Assembly: GCF_000209165.1 (NCBI RefSeq)
Contig: NC_009043.1
Location: forward strand, 186,001 to 250,000
DNA: 64,000 nucleotides
Direction: 5' to 3'
Source of the DNA: Scheffersomyces stipitis CBS 6054
Taxonomy: Eukaryota; Ascomycota; Pichiomycetes; Serinales; Debaryomycetaceae
Made by a program: the position numbers and the translations under genes. Under the pieces are notes generated by a model, which worked only from the letters and a program-made list of their open reading frames with translations, was not told the DNA's origin and did no database searches. The stretch's first letter is position 1; each line of letters starts with the position of its first letter. Shown here piece by piece: positions 46,265 to 57,730 of the stretch.

Positions 46265-49200
46265 TGTAACGGGAATATAACCACAGAAAATTGGTCAGAT
46301 AGATGTCAAACACCAAATAATACAATTAGCAAGTATAAAAGCAGTTTAGTTAGCGCAATCAAGAGACTTCGAGCTCGATATAGAAGACAGCCTCACTCTC
46401 GTTGCTGTATTTGGTTGTTCAAAACCATTTCCAAAAAGCGTCCTGCATATCACCACAGTTGAAAATTGCATGTTGGTAACCGGTCAAATCTCAAAATCTC
46501 GTCCTTCAAAGCTCCAATTCCGAAACGTCAAGATCAACCTAATTTCTTCCCCAAGAAAGTCACCACTTTCACACTTTCTGAGCGGACTCCCCAGCAGTAT
46601 TCGAGTGGAGATCGTTCTGCACGCCACCTATTAAGTGGAACTTTGAAGCTCATTGTTAGCGCAGTTGCCCATGACTACCCCGGATTTACCCATTCAGTAT
46701 GAAAAAATAAGATCTGGTGAAGAGTTACAGTCCACTGTGCTTAGAATATTCGCTTGCACAATGAAAAATTGGTGTTGCCAGTGGGCGTAATAATAACTTT
46801 TTTCGGAGATTGTGAACTTTCTCCGAGTTCACAGCCGAGTTGACAGGTTGCATTCTACCACCACCAACGCTTGCTTACTCAGATTTGGAATTCTAGAGCT
46901 AAGCCGTGTACAGGCCGGAGATGCTGCCGGTCAACAGACGGATGGAGCTTCACGTAAGTGGTGCCAGTTTGTTGCCAATGAAACTAATAAACTTCCGACG
47001 CATTTCCGACTGCATTTACGCCTGTTCCGCTGCTGTGCTGACAGCAATTGTTCCGCTGCTGTACCTGAGGTACCTGAGCGTAAGGCAATTACCGGCGAAC
47101 GCCCTGACGAAGTCAATCAAGACGGGAACGTGAAGCCCTTGCTGGCTGTCGCAACTGTAGTGATGGTAGAGAACAGAAGAGACTTCCAAACTTGTTGGGA
47201 AATATTTGTTCCATGCACTCCCCTGTAATATTTTTCTGTAATGTTGATGTAAAAGTAAATTAGATCATTACACTAAATGTGACAAAAGTTTGCCCCCGGA
47301 AGTGGCGATGAGGCACTCCCGGAAGTGGCTGAGGGAGTGCTCAGGGGCAGTATGGCAAAAATACCGTCCTGATACCACAGGGTCGGCCAACTTGCGTCTG
47401 TGCACACCAGTATTAGGTTCCGGCTCGTGCATACGTAAATGCTTTCAGGTTTGATTAGTCGTCGAGGATGCCTCCCACATAGTTCCCGACTTGAGGCCAG
47501 GAAAATTTTGTGTTTTAGTTTAGAAGATAAGTCACAATTGTGGAAGGCACGGCGTAGTTGATGCGGAGCTTGTGCTGCTAAAAAAATAATCCATTGCCGC
47601 CAGCGTTTTCAAACTCACCGGAGTGCCCCTCCTGCCACTTTGCCTTTCACAGATGTCGTGCTGCCGCTGGTTCTCTACTTCTACATGCACCTACACAGAA
47701 AAAAGTCTGAATTTCTAATCTTTGATTCGCTAACCGAATTACATCATTTTTCAGTGTTTGAAGGCCGATTAAAAGTTGATTTAGTAACGCCATACCTAAT
47801 TAGCCTTATTTTTGCTGGCTCCTTTTGCCCTTATCTGGCAAAGCCGTACAAAAATTATATCAAAGTCTGTAGCCATATCTGTAAATTTCACACCCCTTTG
47901 ACATTCCCTACTGGAAAACTGCCGGATAATGAATAAGTGGATTTCCGTATCAAGCCCAACTTTCCCAATGTCGATTGCATGCTTTCCCATGAGACTTGTC
48001 CATGTTCGGGACCCCTATTTTCCAGGCTCCAAAATACGCAAATGAACAATATGGCCTCTTCATCTTACTTCATCTCCGTATTGTTTCTGTGAAGCGCACT
48101 ATTGGGAGATAGTAGACTTGTTCTGCAGCCTTGTGCACGCCGATATTGACTTGCACCTCTATTGTATCTTCGAAAGCAACCTCTTGTCCATAATGGGAAG
48201 GGTCCATCGATTGTCTCCTCCCCTGGCAGCAAGAAAAACGCAAGAAAAACCCTCCGTGTAGACGACTCTTGTACTGCCTCGTTCGTTTACAAACGGAGGA
48301 ACAAGCGTTTGGATCCCGAAATGAAACTATTCCGCACGTTCCCATTTCAGATAACGTCTCATCATAAGCGGGTGATTTTTTGAACCATTCCGTGACAGAA
48401 CCTAGAAAGAGCACAGGAAATTCTTGGTGCTAAGACTCTCAAAAATTGCGCCAGATTTAAATTTCGCAACAACTCGGGAAGGTGACAAGGCCAGATACTG
48501 GGCACAGTTGCTCGGCACAGCTGCTGGGGCGGCTCTAACCTGTCTTCCTGGCGTAGTAAAAGATGATCCACGCAAAAAAAGTGGAGAAACTGGATAGAAT
48601 CCCGCTGGATTGAAGCTGGTCCAATAAAACCATATAGCCAAGCAAGAATGTTGATTGAACGTAGCGGCGATCTCCAATTGTTTGAGCTGCAAGTGATGCC
48701 GAGTCAAGACTTCTATATACCTGTTTCATCTGTATCCGTAGGACATGGACAGCTACAATTTTAATCCTTTATCAAAGAATATCGAACGGTTATCGCTTTG
48801 CTTGTGATTTCTTTAGTTTCTAAAAATGGACGCGCCTATCTGGCAGGTACATACTGTCATTTGGCATCTGTGCCTTGAGCTCGGGCTCTAACCATGACAG
48901 CTGTCTGACGTAGCAAACAACGGCGAATTTGGCATCCAAATCAACTTGGCTACAAAAAGTCTTACAAAATCACCAAGTGTTGGAAGTGCCCCTTTATTTT
49001 TGAGGACTAGCAGAAGCGAGTTAAAGTGTTGTTTTCATGCTTGCTGTCCAGCGCTGAGGAAGCGTCCCGGAAAATGTACAGGTGCAGTCTTAAGAGCATG
49101 AAAATTGTTTATGGTGAAAAATATTGTGGATGCAACCTCTAATTGAATATTCAGATTGTACCCACATAGCGAGCTTTCATTTTATGCTTTCCCTTGTCCA

Positions 49201-50459
49201 AAGTCTTAGTCAGAGATTAATTTTGACTATTTCACCTGGAGGAGAAATTTAGCCGCTTTGACTGGAAAAATGAATTTCTGATTGCAAGAAGAGTGTAGAC
49301 AGATAGAGGTGCGGTTACGAAGAATTTAGCACTGGAGTGACTGGGACAATTTTTATGCGCAATAAATAAAATAGGTCAAGTAAATTTACCATTTGTAAAC
49401 CAGTAATGTGGAATCTTGAAATTGGGTAGACTTACGATCAGAATATTTTGCAGCTGAACGTTTTGAACCCGGCAAATACAATAGGCGGTTCAGCAGGAAC
49501 CGCATTTGCGCGAAATAACTCGATAATATGCACAGTTATTGCCGTCATTATCGGGTGGTTTGCACTGCTGAAAGGGAAAACGCGAAGTGGTTCCTTTTTC
49601 CTTTTTCTCAATTGTCTAACAATCGACAAATAATAGATAATATGGAATTGTCGAGACTACAATACGTTTTGACCGTCCATTGTGTTATAGCCATTAGCAA
49701 GAAATAGAATTTTTTCCTGTCGAAAATTGTACATGATCAAATTTGTGCACCAGAGGCAAATTCCTGAACCTGAATCCACTTTCCTGGTAGTCCCCTCCTT
49801 GCCAAAATCCTGATAGCACAGGTGCATGATCCAAAGCTTGGAATAGGCTTTAGACAATTATAATGTGTGCAGTCCAGTAATCCGATGCAATTGTTGCCCG
49901 TTTTGATTTAATCAGAATTTGCCTAATTGGGCCAACAATTTCACAGTGTCCGATTGCATACAGGCATGAAATGTAATTGTACCAATTTTTTATCCTCCAA
50001 TCTGGAAAAAGGAACTCGATATTTTCTAGCGGTGTGTTTGCAGACATGTACAATTTACACTTTATTTAGGTTAGGTATAAGTAAACTTTATTCTCTGTGA
50101 TACATGGCCGAGTTGCATAAACATTTTTTTTTATTTTCTTGCCGTTTTCTTTTTTTTTTTTCAATGTAGAAGATAATCACTAAGATTTTGATGTCTATAG
50201 TTTTGAACAGAATCTACAATCATAATATAAGGAATATATATATTTAAATATATGTCCTTCTTCCGGACTCTGTATTTTTACCAGGTTCACGAGGTGCTAC
50301 CATTTGTATTTTGTTTTGATTTATCGGTTTGCACTGGTCAATCAGCCCAATCATTACCCCAGTTAGCGAAATCTTCCGTAAACCCATCGCACAGGCCGAG
50401 CCCAGTGACGAAATTAAATTGGAACTGCCATCCCCAGCCCACTCTAGCTATCCGGTGAT
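46265..50459. promoter_or_regulatory. 4.2-kb gene-free region upstream of the HMG-box gene
   Basis: Frames up to 138 codons occur (46812-47228 plus), but none has a domain, and several need non-ATG starts. Visible structure: a GC-rich direct and inverted repeat block at 47295-47340; T-rich stretches at 50126-50162; and an AT-rich block TATATATTTAAATATA near 50235-50252 close to the gene. A very long upstream region is common for yeast regulators of morphology, and it may hold noncoding transcription. Nothing else is supported. Confidence 0.5.
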
Positions 50460-52013
50460 ATGTCTACTGCAGTGTATTACGACAACCTCCAGATGCCACT
50501 TGAAGACATTCATTCCAAACCCAGCAACATTTTACCTTCATTAGCACAGATTATACCTCCAATGAGCCACCAATCGCAGCAGCCCCACAGTATTCAGTCT
50601 TCCTCGTCGTCGTCCTACACCCACGATGCGTCGCTTGTAGCCGTAGCTGCTTCTCCAGCCAACTCCACTCCCACGACAACCACCGGGCAGATTTCTCCCA
50701 ACTTGGTAGGTTCCAGCTTGCCTGTCGCAGTCAACGTTTCCGGCATGCCTGTTTATACCGATTCCAAGACGTTGTACCCTTCTAGCCAGTCTGATGTTTA
50801 CGTCGGGCTGCAACTTCTGACTGCCAGCACGACACCAGCTGCCTTAGCTTACTCTGTCAACTCCAACATTAGTCCCAGCATCAACGTTAATGGCAATGCT
50901 ACCTACGGCACAAGCCAGATGGTTGGACCTGGTCCGATGAACGGTGCCGAAGAAAAATGTATTTGCAAACTGAACGCTAACCGTATTCCCAGACCGCGGA
51001 ATGCTTTCATTCTCTTCAGACAGAAGTATCACCAGTCGGTACTCGACGAAGGCAACGTGATCCGGACCAATCCCGAGGTTTCCCGTGAATTGGGCCGTAG
51101 ATGGCGTTCGCTTTCGGCTTCAGAAAAGGACCACTGGAACAACTTGGCCGAGGAAGAAAAGAAGAATCATGCCAAAAAGTACCCTGGATACCGTTACACA
51201 CCTAGAAGAAATGGTAAGAACAAGAATTGCCCTGCTTGCCGCCAAAAAGCTATGAGACAGCAACAGGTTCAATTGCACAACCAACAGATGCTCCAGATTC
51301 AGCAGGAACAGTACCAGCAGTACTTGCAACTTCAGCAGCAACAGCAACAACAGCAACAACACATAATGAGCCAACAACAGCAACAGCAACACATAATGAG
51401 TCAACAACAGCAACAACAACAACAACACATAATTGGACAGCAGCAACAACAGCTGCAACAGCAACAGCAGCAACAAAATCTAGTGGCCCAGCAGCCTCAG
51501 AATGCTCAGCAAATTCAGCTCCAGCAACAACAGCAAAACTCGCAGCTTGCGGGTGCAAATCTTATGGGTGCAAACCAGCAGTATGTGATTTCGTCAAACC
51601 CTTACCATGGCAACGTTCTTGTGGCTCCTCCGGCAGCTGCAAACTACCAGGTTTCGTTCAACAACGATTTGGGCAGTGTTGGCAATACAAGCAGCAGCAG
51701 CAACCAAGACAAGTTGTCGCCGTTATCCAATATCCCCAACCAACAATTTGCATTACATCCTAATACCCAACAAGTCCCTGCTGGATCAGGCACTACTCTG
51801 CATAACCCTTCTCATCTAAGCTCAGCTTCCAACGAAATAATTGGTGGTTCTGGCGCTCAGTTTGCTATTGGCTACGATCAGCACCAGCAGGTACAGCAGG
51901 TACAACAGCCGGTTGCGGGCTACTACCAGCATCAGCAGAGGTACAACTCTGCTCCGGGAGGAAACAACTACGGCTACGACAGTTTTGGTGTTCAGCACGG
52001 TTCGCAACAATAA
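50460..52013 (+). CDS. RFG1: HMG-box transcriptional repressor of the Rox1/Rfg1 type
   Basis: 517 residues. A single sequence-specific HMG box (about 170-245) begins RIPRPRNAFILFRQKYH and runs through IRTNPEVSRELGRRWRSL, WNNLAEEEKKNHAKKYPGYRY; it is followed by a basic segment and CPACRQK. The downstream region is Gln-rich, with tracts interrupted by HIMS and HIIG (51300-51480), and the tail is Asn/Ser/Gln-rich. Rox1 represses hypoxic genes in S. cerevisiae. The Candida homologue Rfg1 represses filamentation with Tup1. Which role applies here cannot be read from sequence. It stands alone between gaps of 4.2 and 4.6 kb, as expected for a heavily regulated gene. Confidence 0.82.
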   Translation: MSTAVYYDNLQMPLEDIHSKPSNILPSLAQIIPPMSHQSQQPHSIQSSSSSSYTHDASLVAVAASPANSTPTTTTGQISPNLVGSSLPVAVNVSGMPVYTDSKTLYPSSQSDVYVGLQLLTASTTPAALAYSVNSNISPSINVNGNATYGTSQMVGPGPMNGAEEKCICKLNANRIPRPRNAFILFRQKYHQSVLDEGNVIRTNPEVSRELGRRWRSLSASEKDHWNNLAEEEKKNHAKKYPGYRYTPRRNGKNKNCPACRQKAMRQQQVQLHNQQMLQIQQEQYQQYLQLQQQQQQQQQHIMSQQQQQQHIMSQQQQQQQQHIIGQQQQQLQQQQQQQNLVAQQPQNAQQIQLQQQQQNSQLAGANLMGANQQYVISSNPYHGNVLVAPPAAANYQVSFNNDLGSVGNTSSSSNQDKLSPLSNIPNQQFALHPNTQQVPAGSGTTLHNPSHLSSASNEIIGGSGAQFAIGYDQHQQVQQVQQPVAGYYQHQQRYNSAPGGNNYGYDSFGVQHGSQQ

Positions 52014-52741
52014 GCTGCAAGACCGGCTCAAATTGAAATTCCCTTGTATATATAAAAAGGTGAACTAGTTTGGAACAGTGGACGTTGAACTAATAGTCTG
52101 GTTTTGCGGACGAGTTGTTCCCTCTGTATACTGCAGAATATTGTAACATTATTTGACATTAAATTTAGTTAGACTTTAAATATGATGGATACTTCAGCAT
52201 CATAATAATTATTGTACAAATAAAACGTTTCAAAATAGACTACAATGTAAATACAAGTTGATTTCTACGACAGACAATATGAACTTGTAGAAATTAGATT
52301 TTTCATAGTTTGTTTCACTCATTCTACAATTCGTGATAACTCCCAAAAGTGAAAATTTGTGTTTTCACTATTGACAACTGCATTTTCGGTTTTACCAATA
52401 AGCAGTAGGTTCCAAAACTAAATTTGCCATTCAGAAATTTTTTTATTGGAATTATCTATACAACCTATGAATGTCTTCGGAAGGACAAGTGTTCTGGAAG
52501 CTGGAGTGCCTTGCCTTTGTTGTATTGTTCCCAGAATTTCTATTCTTCTGCGGGTGCCATATGATTTTCCAACACTGAAATCAATTACTTGAATTTCATT
52601 GTTGAAAAAAATTGTTTCGATGGTTAAGAACAAGTGAACAAACGAATTCGAATCATATCAGCTCTGTCGAAGAAGGAACTGGTAGAACTCGTAAAAATAA
52701 CACAAGGCGGCTAATTTCACGAGCTATCTAAAATTAAGACA

Positions 52742-52772
52742 ACCGAGTAGCTATTAACCGAGTAGCTATTAA
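52742..52772. repeat. 15-base tandem duplication
   Basis: ACCGAGTAGCTATTA occurs twice in direct succession in the gap downstream of the HMG-box gene. It is short and looks like a replication-slippage product. Confidence 0.6.
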
Positions 52773-54729
52773 AATTAAACTGATATTATATTGTTGTTTG
52801 CGATCAGCTCGGGGGTACCTACTATTAATCATTGTTAAAGCAAGCGATTTCTTCGCCAAAAATCAACTGCAATTAACAATGGCTATTCTGCGGTCAATAG
52901 AACCCAGATGTCTGCAAAGGATTAATTAAGTACAATGAAAAAGAAGGCGGTTGCGGGCGGCCAGTCATGATTAACGGGTCTAAACGCAAGTTCTAGGGGC
53001 CAGAAGCTGGGATTAAGGTCACATTAGATGGGGTTAACCTCCCATCAGGGTTTAGACAATGATTCGTTCCAAGGAGTATATCCATACATCCATTATTATT
53101 AATAAGAAGTGGTTCGGATCCCATATACTATTCATTGTATTTTCCTCCATCACTTGAATTTTGTATTGATGTTGGATAAACAATGATGGATAACAAGAAC
53201 CATGACAATACACTGCCCTCTTTTTCTTCACAATAGTGACCTTTGTTGGTTCACAAATTCATTTGAAAATCAAGAGTTGATTTCACAAGAGAGACAAAGA
53301 GCTATTTTCAATGAAGATTTATTGCCATTGACCACAAGTAAAGACCACTGTTGTTTGATATTTGACATAGATACAACCCATTCAACTCCCTCGACTTCGA
53401 AGTAAGGGTCTTTCTCTACCGTATTGTTGGATAACTAGCTTCAATGACTAGAAACCACAGAAATCTGGTTGTTAAGAACAACACCAGATTGCGTCAAACC
53501 ATTCAAGATTATTTTAGACTGATTTACACAGGTGGAAGCCATCACCCGATTTTCAAGGGATTTAATTGTCGATGGAGATATACGGCATCAAAGGAGCATG
53601 TGTCTTGGATTTTCGATGTCTAAAACATAGCCATGATGCACAGCGACCACACCTAAGCTCCATTCCGAGGCACGAAGGGTTCAAGCTGTAAATACGAAAA
53701 ATTCCAAAGACTAAACAATTTTTTGAGGCGATTTTTGATTAACAGAGATTGTTACAATGAATAGAATCTGTAAAGCGTCACCTCGAAAGTTCTCTATTAT
53801 AGTATTCCTGCAATAGACCCCTTACTAGGGTGGAAAGCTGCCCATTTTTAACGCAATCAACGTAGAGGCGAATTTAGTAAGGTACCATGGCCAATATTTG
53901 AATCCCGAAGACGCCCAACTATAATTGTAGGTTTCCTTGAATTGTTAGAAAGGTTGAAAATTTATAATGAACTTTAGTGATTGGGTGCGAATATTTTATT
54001 TTCACAAGACAGCGAAGTTACGTACGAATTTTTCAGGCACCAGGGCCAAAATAATTGGGAGAGCTTCTCCGACCTTGGAAAAGTATAGAGATATACAAAA
54101 CAGACATCTGGGACCTGCCTCCACTTACAGCGGATCTATCGTATAATAAGAAAATCAACGCAATAATCATTTCCGTAATTTTAGGTTTTTTAGAAGATGA
54201 CTGGATGGACTTGAACAACTTGAAACTTTTGTACAACTTAAAGAGGAAAGACGGCCCTAGATAGGAAATATTTTAATGTAAGATTCGGATACAGACAAAA
54301 AAAGGTACTTGATAATCACTAGCGGGTTGTTCTCTACCATTGTCCCTCAGCTAAATGTTAGTAGCATACTATTGTTAACACTAACAAAGACAAGGGGGAA
54401 ACTTACACCTGTTTTATCTGAATTAGCATTGTATTAGTTGGGATTAGTTAGAAAATTATGCTCCCCTGGGGGAAAAAATACCTATGGAAATCCGGATCCT
54501 CGGAACTGTCAGAAAGTGAGGTTACGAGCCCCTCGCAGTGTAAAAAATATCGGGAAGAAAGGAAAAATTAAAACATTAAAATAAGACAGGTGTACGAAGA
54601 AGAGAGGGACAGGTTCAATTACCATATTATTGTTTGGATCGTTTGTCGACAATACCATGGTGATTGTTTGTATTTACCTGTGGGTTTGACGTAGTCGAGT
54701 GTGTGGGATTGTTTCGTCAAGGAAAATAC

Positions 54730-54748
54730 GGTGCCTTTTTAAGGCACC
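54730..54748. other. Perfect inverted repeat (8-bp stem, 3-base loop)
   Basis: GGTGCCTT, TTT, AAGGCACC form a perfect hairpin in otherwise gene-free sequence. It could be a structural element of a noncoding transcript or chance. No U-rich tail like a bacterial terminator is relevant in yeast. Confidence 0.6.
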
Positions 54749-56629
54749 ACCATGTTGATTTTGATTTCACATTAGATCACCATGCCACCACAGGTTGTCT
54801 GTTTAGACGTATGTAGGTTTCCATTCCACCACTGCCTGATTGGGGGACAGTCTCCGTCCTGATTTAATAAACCTAAATGACGCACTACGTCAGCATTATT
54901 TTTTTGTCCTGGTATCCCAATAGAGTTGGAGCGGAATCAGCTTAGCCAAATGTCCCCTCGTTAACTGTAGAAGTGCCAATTTAAAGCCGCTGTGGACAAG
55001 ACTCATAGGGAGCAAGTCATCGCGCAACCTTGAACAATGTCCCACGACCCTAGATGATGCGCAGTACTTGGTTTCGCCGCTATCACTGGCAGCCCACCAT
55101 TGGCTGTTCCAAAAAATAGCGAGCCGCATCTTCCCAATTGGACTGGGATCTTGTGTGGTATGCTTGTGTGCAGACCATACAATAGCCCTTGACCATACTT
55201 GATCGGAGAATCAAGATGTAGCTCCCAAATAATAGAGTGGCTGAGAAGGCGGACTGAATGCAAAAATGCTACATGGCCGGTAGGCATGTGACAATGTTTT
55301 GCAACTCATTAGTCTCGAATAGCTGCCGCAGGTTGGGGTCGCTGTGGTAATGCTACGGGCCGAGTTGTTCACAAAGTGTATGTCACGTGACCGACCATTC
55401 TCGAGTACCGCACTCCCATATCCGGCTGCATCTATGTCATATGCTTGCACATTCCGGTGAGAAAAATATTCTCCTGTTGCGTAAATAATTATCTTGATCT
55501 ATGCACATCCTGCTATCAAATGAATGTAGAGCTCCTTCAAATTTCACTTTGGGTGCGATATTATTACTGCTTGAGGCATCCAATATGTACCTGGTGCTGG
55601 TAGCAGGGGGACGTGAAGTCCGAACCAACAGCTGTTTGCCTCTCCTAGTTCAGCTGTATTTTCAGCAAGCCGTTGAAAAGCCATTGAGAGCGAGTTAGGA
55701 CACATAACGGCTCCAAAAACGTAGTTAAATTTCCAGGAACCGTAACTGCTGCTGAAGTTGTTGTGTTGTTGTTGGCTGGCGTTAGACGAACAGCCCCCAC
55801 AACACAACCAGAAAATAAATGCAAAAAATCAAATCAAAATTCAGATTAGGGAAACCTACAGCAAGCAGCATCGGCGATGGAAAAATACAGCTGGACATGT
55901 CCATCTGAGTGGTGAAATTGTCGTGTCGCCATGTCCATTGACGGGGCAAATCTCCCTTTTTGTCTGGTGTCCGCAGACGGCTGCAACATCGAACACTGCA
56001 TCTCTATTCTTGTGCATCACATCTTCTGTTCCATCTTCCCCTGAAACCAGGACATTTTCTTGATTGTCAGAACAATGATGAATCTCCGGTCAGATCCTAA
56101 AGTGACACTAGTCGAGATGACGACAATAGCACCGTTCCTGCTGCCATTGTTATCCAGGCACATGGCGTGCGTGCATTTTTCGAAATAATAGAAGTGAGTA
56201 CAGAAGGAACAAACGACCGTGGACACTGTAGTGAAAATAGTAATGAATTAATGGATACAGCAATGACGATAGCAAGGCTACATGAAAATAGTAAAATGGT
56301 AAAATAGTAATGAAAATATAAATGAAATAAGTAAACCAGTAAAAAGGAAAGAAAATGGGAACGAAAATGGTAAAATTGTGATACTAACCAAAACAGTAAA
56401 AATGTATCGAGAAATAGTATTGAAAAGCAAAAGACGAAAAGTCAAAGAATGAAAAAGTGAAAAATCCTTATGAATACAGCAAAACGTAAATAAAGATATA
56501 ATAACTCGAGAAAGCTTGTAATCTTGGTATCTCGTTTCCATCTACATCACATCTTTTGTAAGAAAATGGAGTACTTGCATATGGAATCTGTTTATTTAGT
56601 ATATACTGTTAAAACCCCCAGCTATGTCT

Positions 56630-57730
56630 CTAAAGATCCTCACCCAAACTGTCGATACTGACTATTTCACCTGGCTTGAAAGGTGGCATTCCCAAATATG
56701 GACATCCATCACATCTGAAGGCATCACCCAATGCACATGACCCACAGCCACCAGTCTTACCTTCAACAGTAAAGTCGATTTCAGCCAAGTCTTCGTCCTT
56801 GAACTTCACGGGTTGTCTCTTCAACCTTTCCTCGATCTTGATGGCTTCAAGAGTAGCTGACTGCGCCATCTTGCCCAATATAGAATCCTGTAACGATCTC
56901 TGTTGTGCCTCTTCCTGTTCTTCGATTTCCTTCAATCCACAGGTACAGTCTTTGCATGCCTTTCTTCTTTTCTTGCCGTTGGGAATCTCACAGCTCTTGG
57001 GTATTATCAAACGCGATCTCAAGTCTAGTTGGTTTGAATCTTTGATTAAGTCGTCTTCGTTGATTATGTCGTCGTTTTCATCTTCTTCGTTTTCACTATC
57101 CGAGTCGCTGAAATACGTCAACTTCGCAGCATCCAACTTGCGCTTCATCACGTTGGCCTCGTCTGTTTCTTCGTCTGTATTGGCAGCAGAAGAATCAGTT
57201 AAACCAATAGGGCTGCTGCTGTTATTGTTGTTGTTGCTATTACTCTCACTAAGTGGAGATGTTACAGACAACTTCTTGAACAATGGCAACGCCGTGGTTC
57301 CACTGGATGCTGAAACGGACGCATCAGTCTTCTTTCCTTTTCTTCTAAGAGGAATGGACACGGATTCGATCGGCTTAGGCTTAATCCAGCACTGGTCGTT
57401 AGTATCACTAACAATAAAGCCGGTCATCAAGACATCTAGAGCCTGATCTGTAGGTAAATCTCCACTAAATTCACCTTCATCTATCAAAGTTTCGTACACC
57501 AACTTCATCAACAGCGCTGGGATACTTCTGTTGTGGACATTAGGGTTTATGTATATGATCTTGTCGTAGGTATTTCTGGTCAACTCTACTTCTCCTCGCG
57601 TGACTCTGTCTATGATATGCTGTTCTACGTGTGCGTCGCCAACAGACTTCCGTATGTCAGCTTTAACGTTTTCGACCAAGTGTTGGTCGGTCACGACCGT
57701 AGGATGCAAAAGAAGGAGAATATTTGCCAT
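56630..57730 (-). CDS. DRE2: Dre2 (anamorsin/CIAPIN1), cytosolic iron-sulfur cluster assembly factor
   Basis: 366 residues from ATG 57730 (MANILLLLHP). The N-terminal region (1-130) is the methyltransferase-like Dre2 domain, and the middle is an acidic Ser/Asn/Asp linker. The C-terminal CIAPIN1 domain has both cluster-binding sets: Cys-x11-Cys-x2-Cys-x-Cys (CEIPNG...CKDCTC) and Cys-x2-Cys-x7-Cys-x2-Cys (CGSCALGDAFRCDGC), then PYLGMPPFKPGE. With Tah18 it passes electrons to cytosolic Fe-S protein assembly and to the ribonucleotide reductase cofactor. It also has a mitochondrial intermembrane-space pool. It is similar in length to yeast Dre2 (348). All eight cysteines are present. Confidence 0.96.
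   Translation of the reverse strand: MANILLLLHPTVVTDQHLVENVKADIRKSVGDAHVEQHIIDRVTRGEVELTRNTYDKIIYINPNVHNRSIPALLMKLVYETLIDEGEFSGDLPTDQALDVLMTGFIVSDTNDQCWIKPKPIESVSIPLRRKGKKTDASVSASSGTTALPLFKKLSVTSPLSESNSNNNNNSSSPIGLTDSSAANTDEETDEANVMKRKLDAAKLTYFSDSDSENEEDENDDIINEDDLIKDSNQLDLRSRLIIPKSCEIPNGKKRRKACKDCTCGLKEIEEQEEAQQRSLQDSILGKMAQSATLEAIKIEERLKRQPVKFKDEDLAEIDFTVEGKTGGCGSCALGDAFRCDGCPYLGMPPFKPGEIVSIDSLGEDL

Larger units (their letters stand above)
52014..56629. other. 4.6-kb gene-free interval between convergent genes
   Basis: No supported coding gene. The best ATG frame is 67 codons (53202-53405) with no domain. Small structures seen: a 15-base tandem pair near 52742-52772; an inverted repeat at 53463-53489; a perfect 8-bp hairpin at 54730-54748; and an A-rich, GTAAAA-like simple stretch at about 56270-56480. 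Other convergent intervals in this window are 116-260 bases (1.3 kb for one), so this is an outlier. Confidence 0.5.

Noticed and set aside
46812..47228. 138-codon frame in the upstream region of the HMG-box gene.
   Set aside because: No domain and atypical composition; start context and position give no support.
51227..51763. 178-codon frame overlapping the HMG-box gene in another frame, and its antisense counterparts.
   Set aside because: Product of the CAA/CAG repeats read as Thr/Ala; no ATG context or domain of its own.
53202..53405. 67-codon ATG frame in the convergent gap.
   Set aside because: No domain or neighbouring support; of a length expected by chance in 4.6 kb.
53165..53435. 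Possible solo LTR starts (TGTTGGATAA at 53170 and at 53426).
   Set aside because: No matching CA end or 5-bp target duplication found, and no similarity to the intact LTRs in this window.
56676..57446. 256-codon plus-strand frame opposite DRE2.
   Set aside because: Antisense shadow; no domain, while DRE2 shows all Fe-S cysteines.
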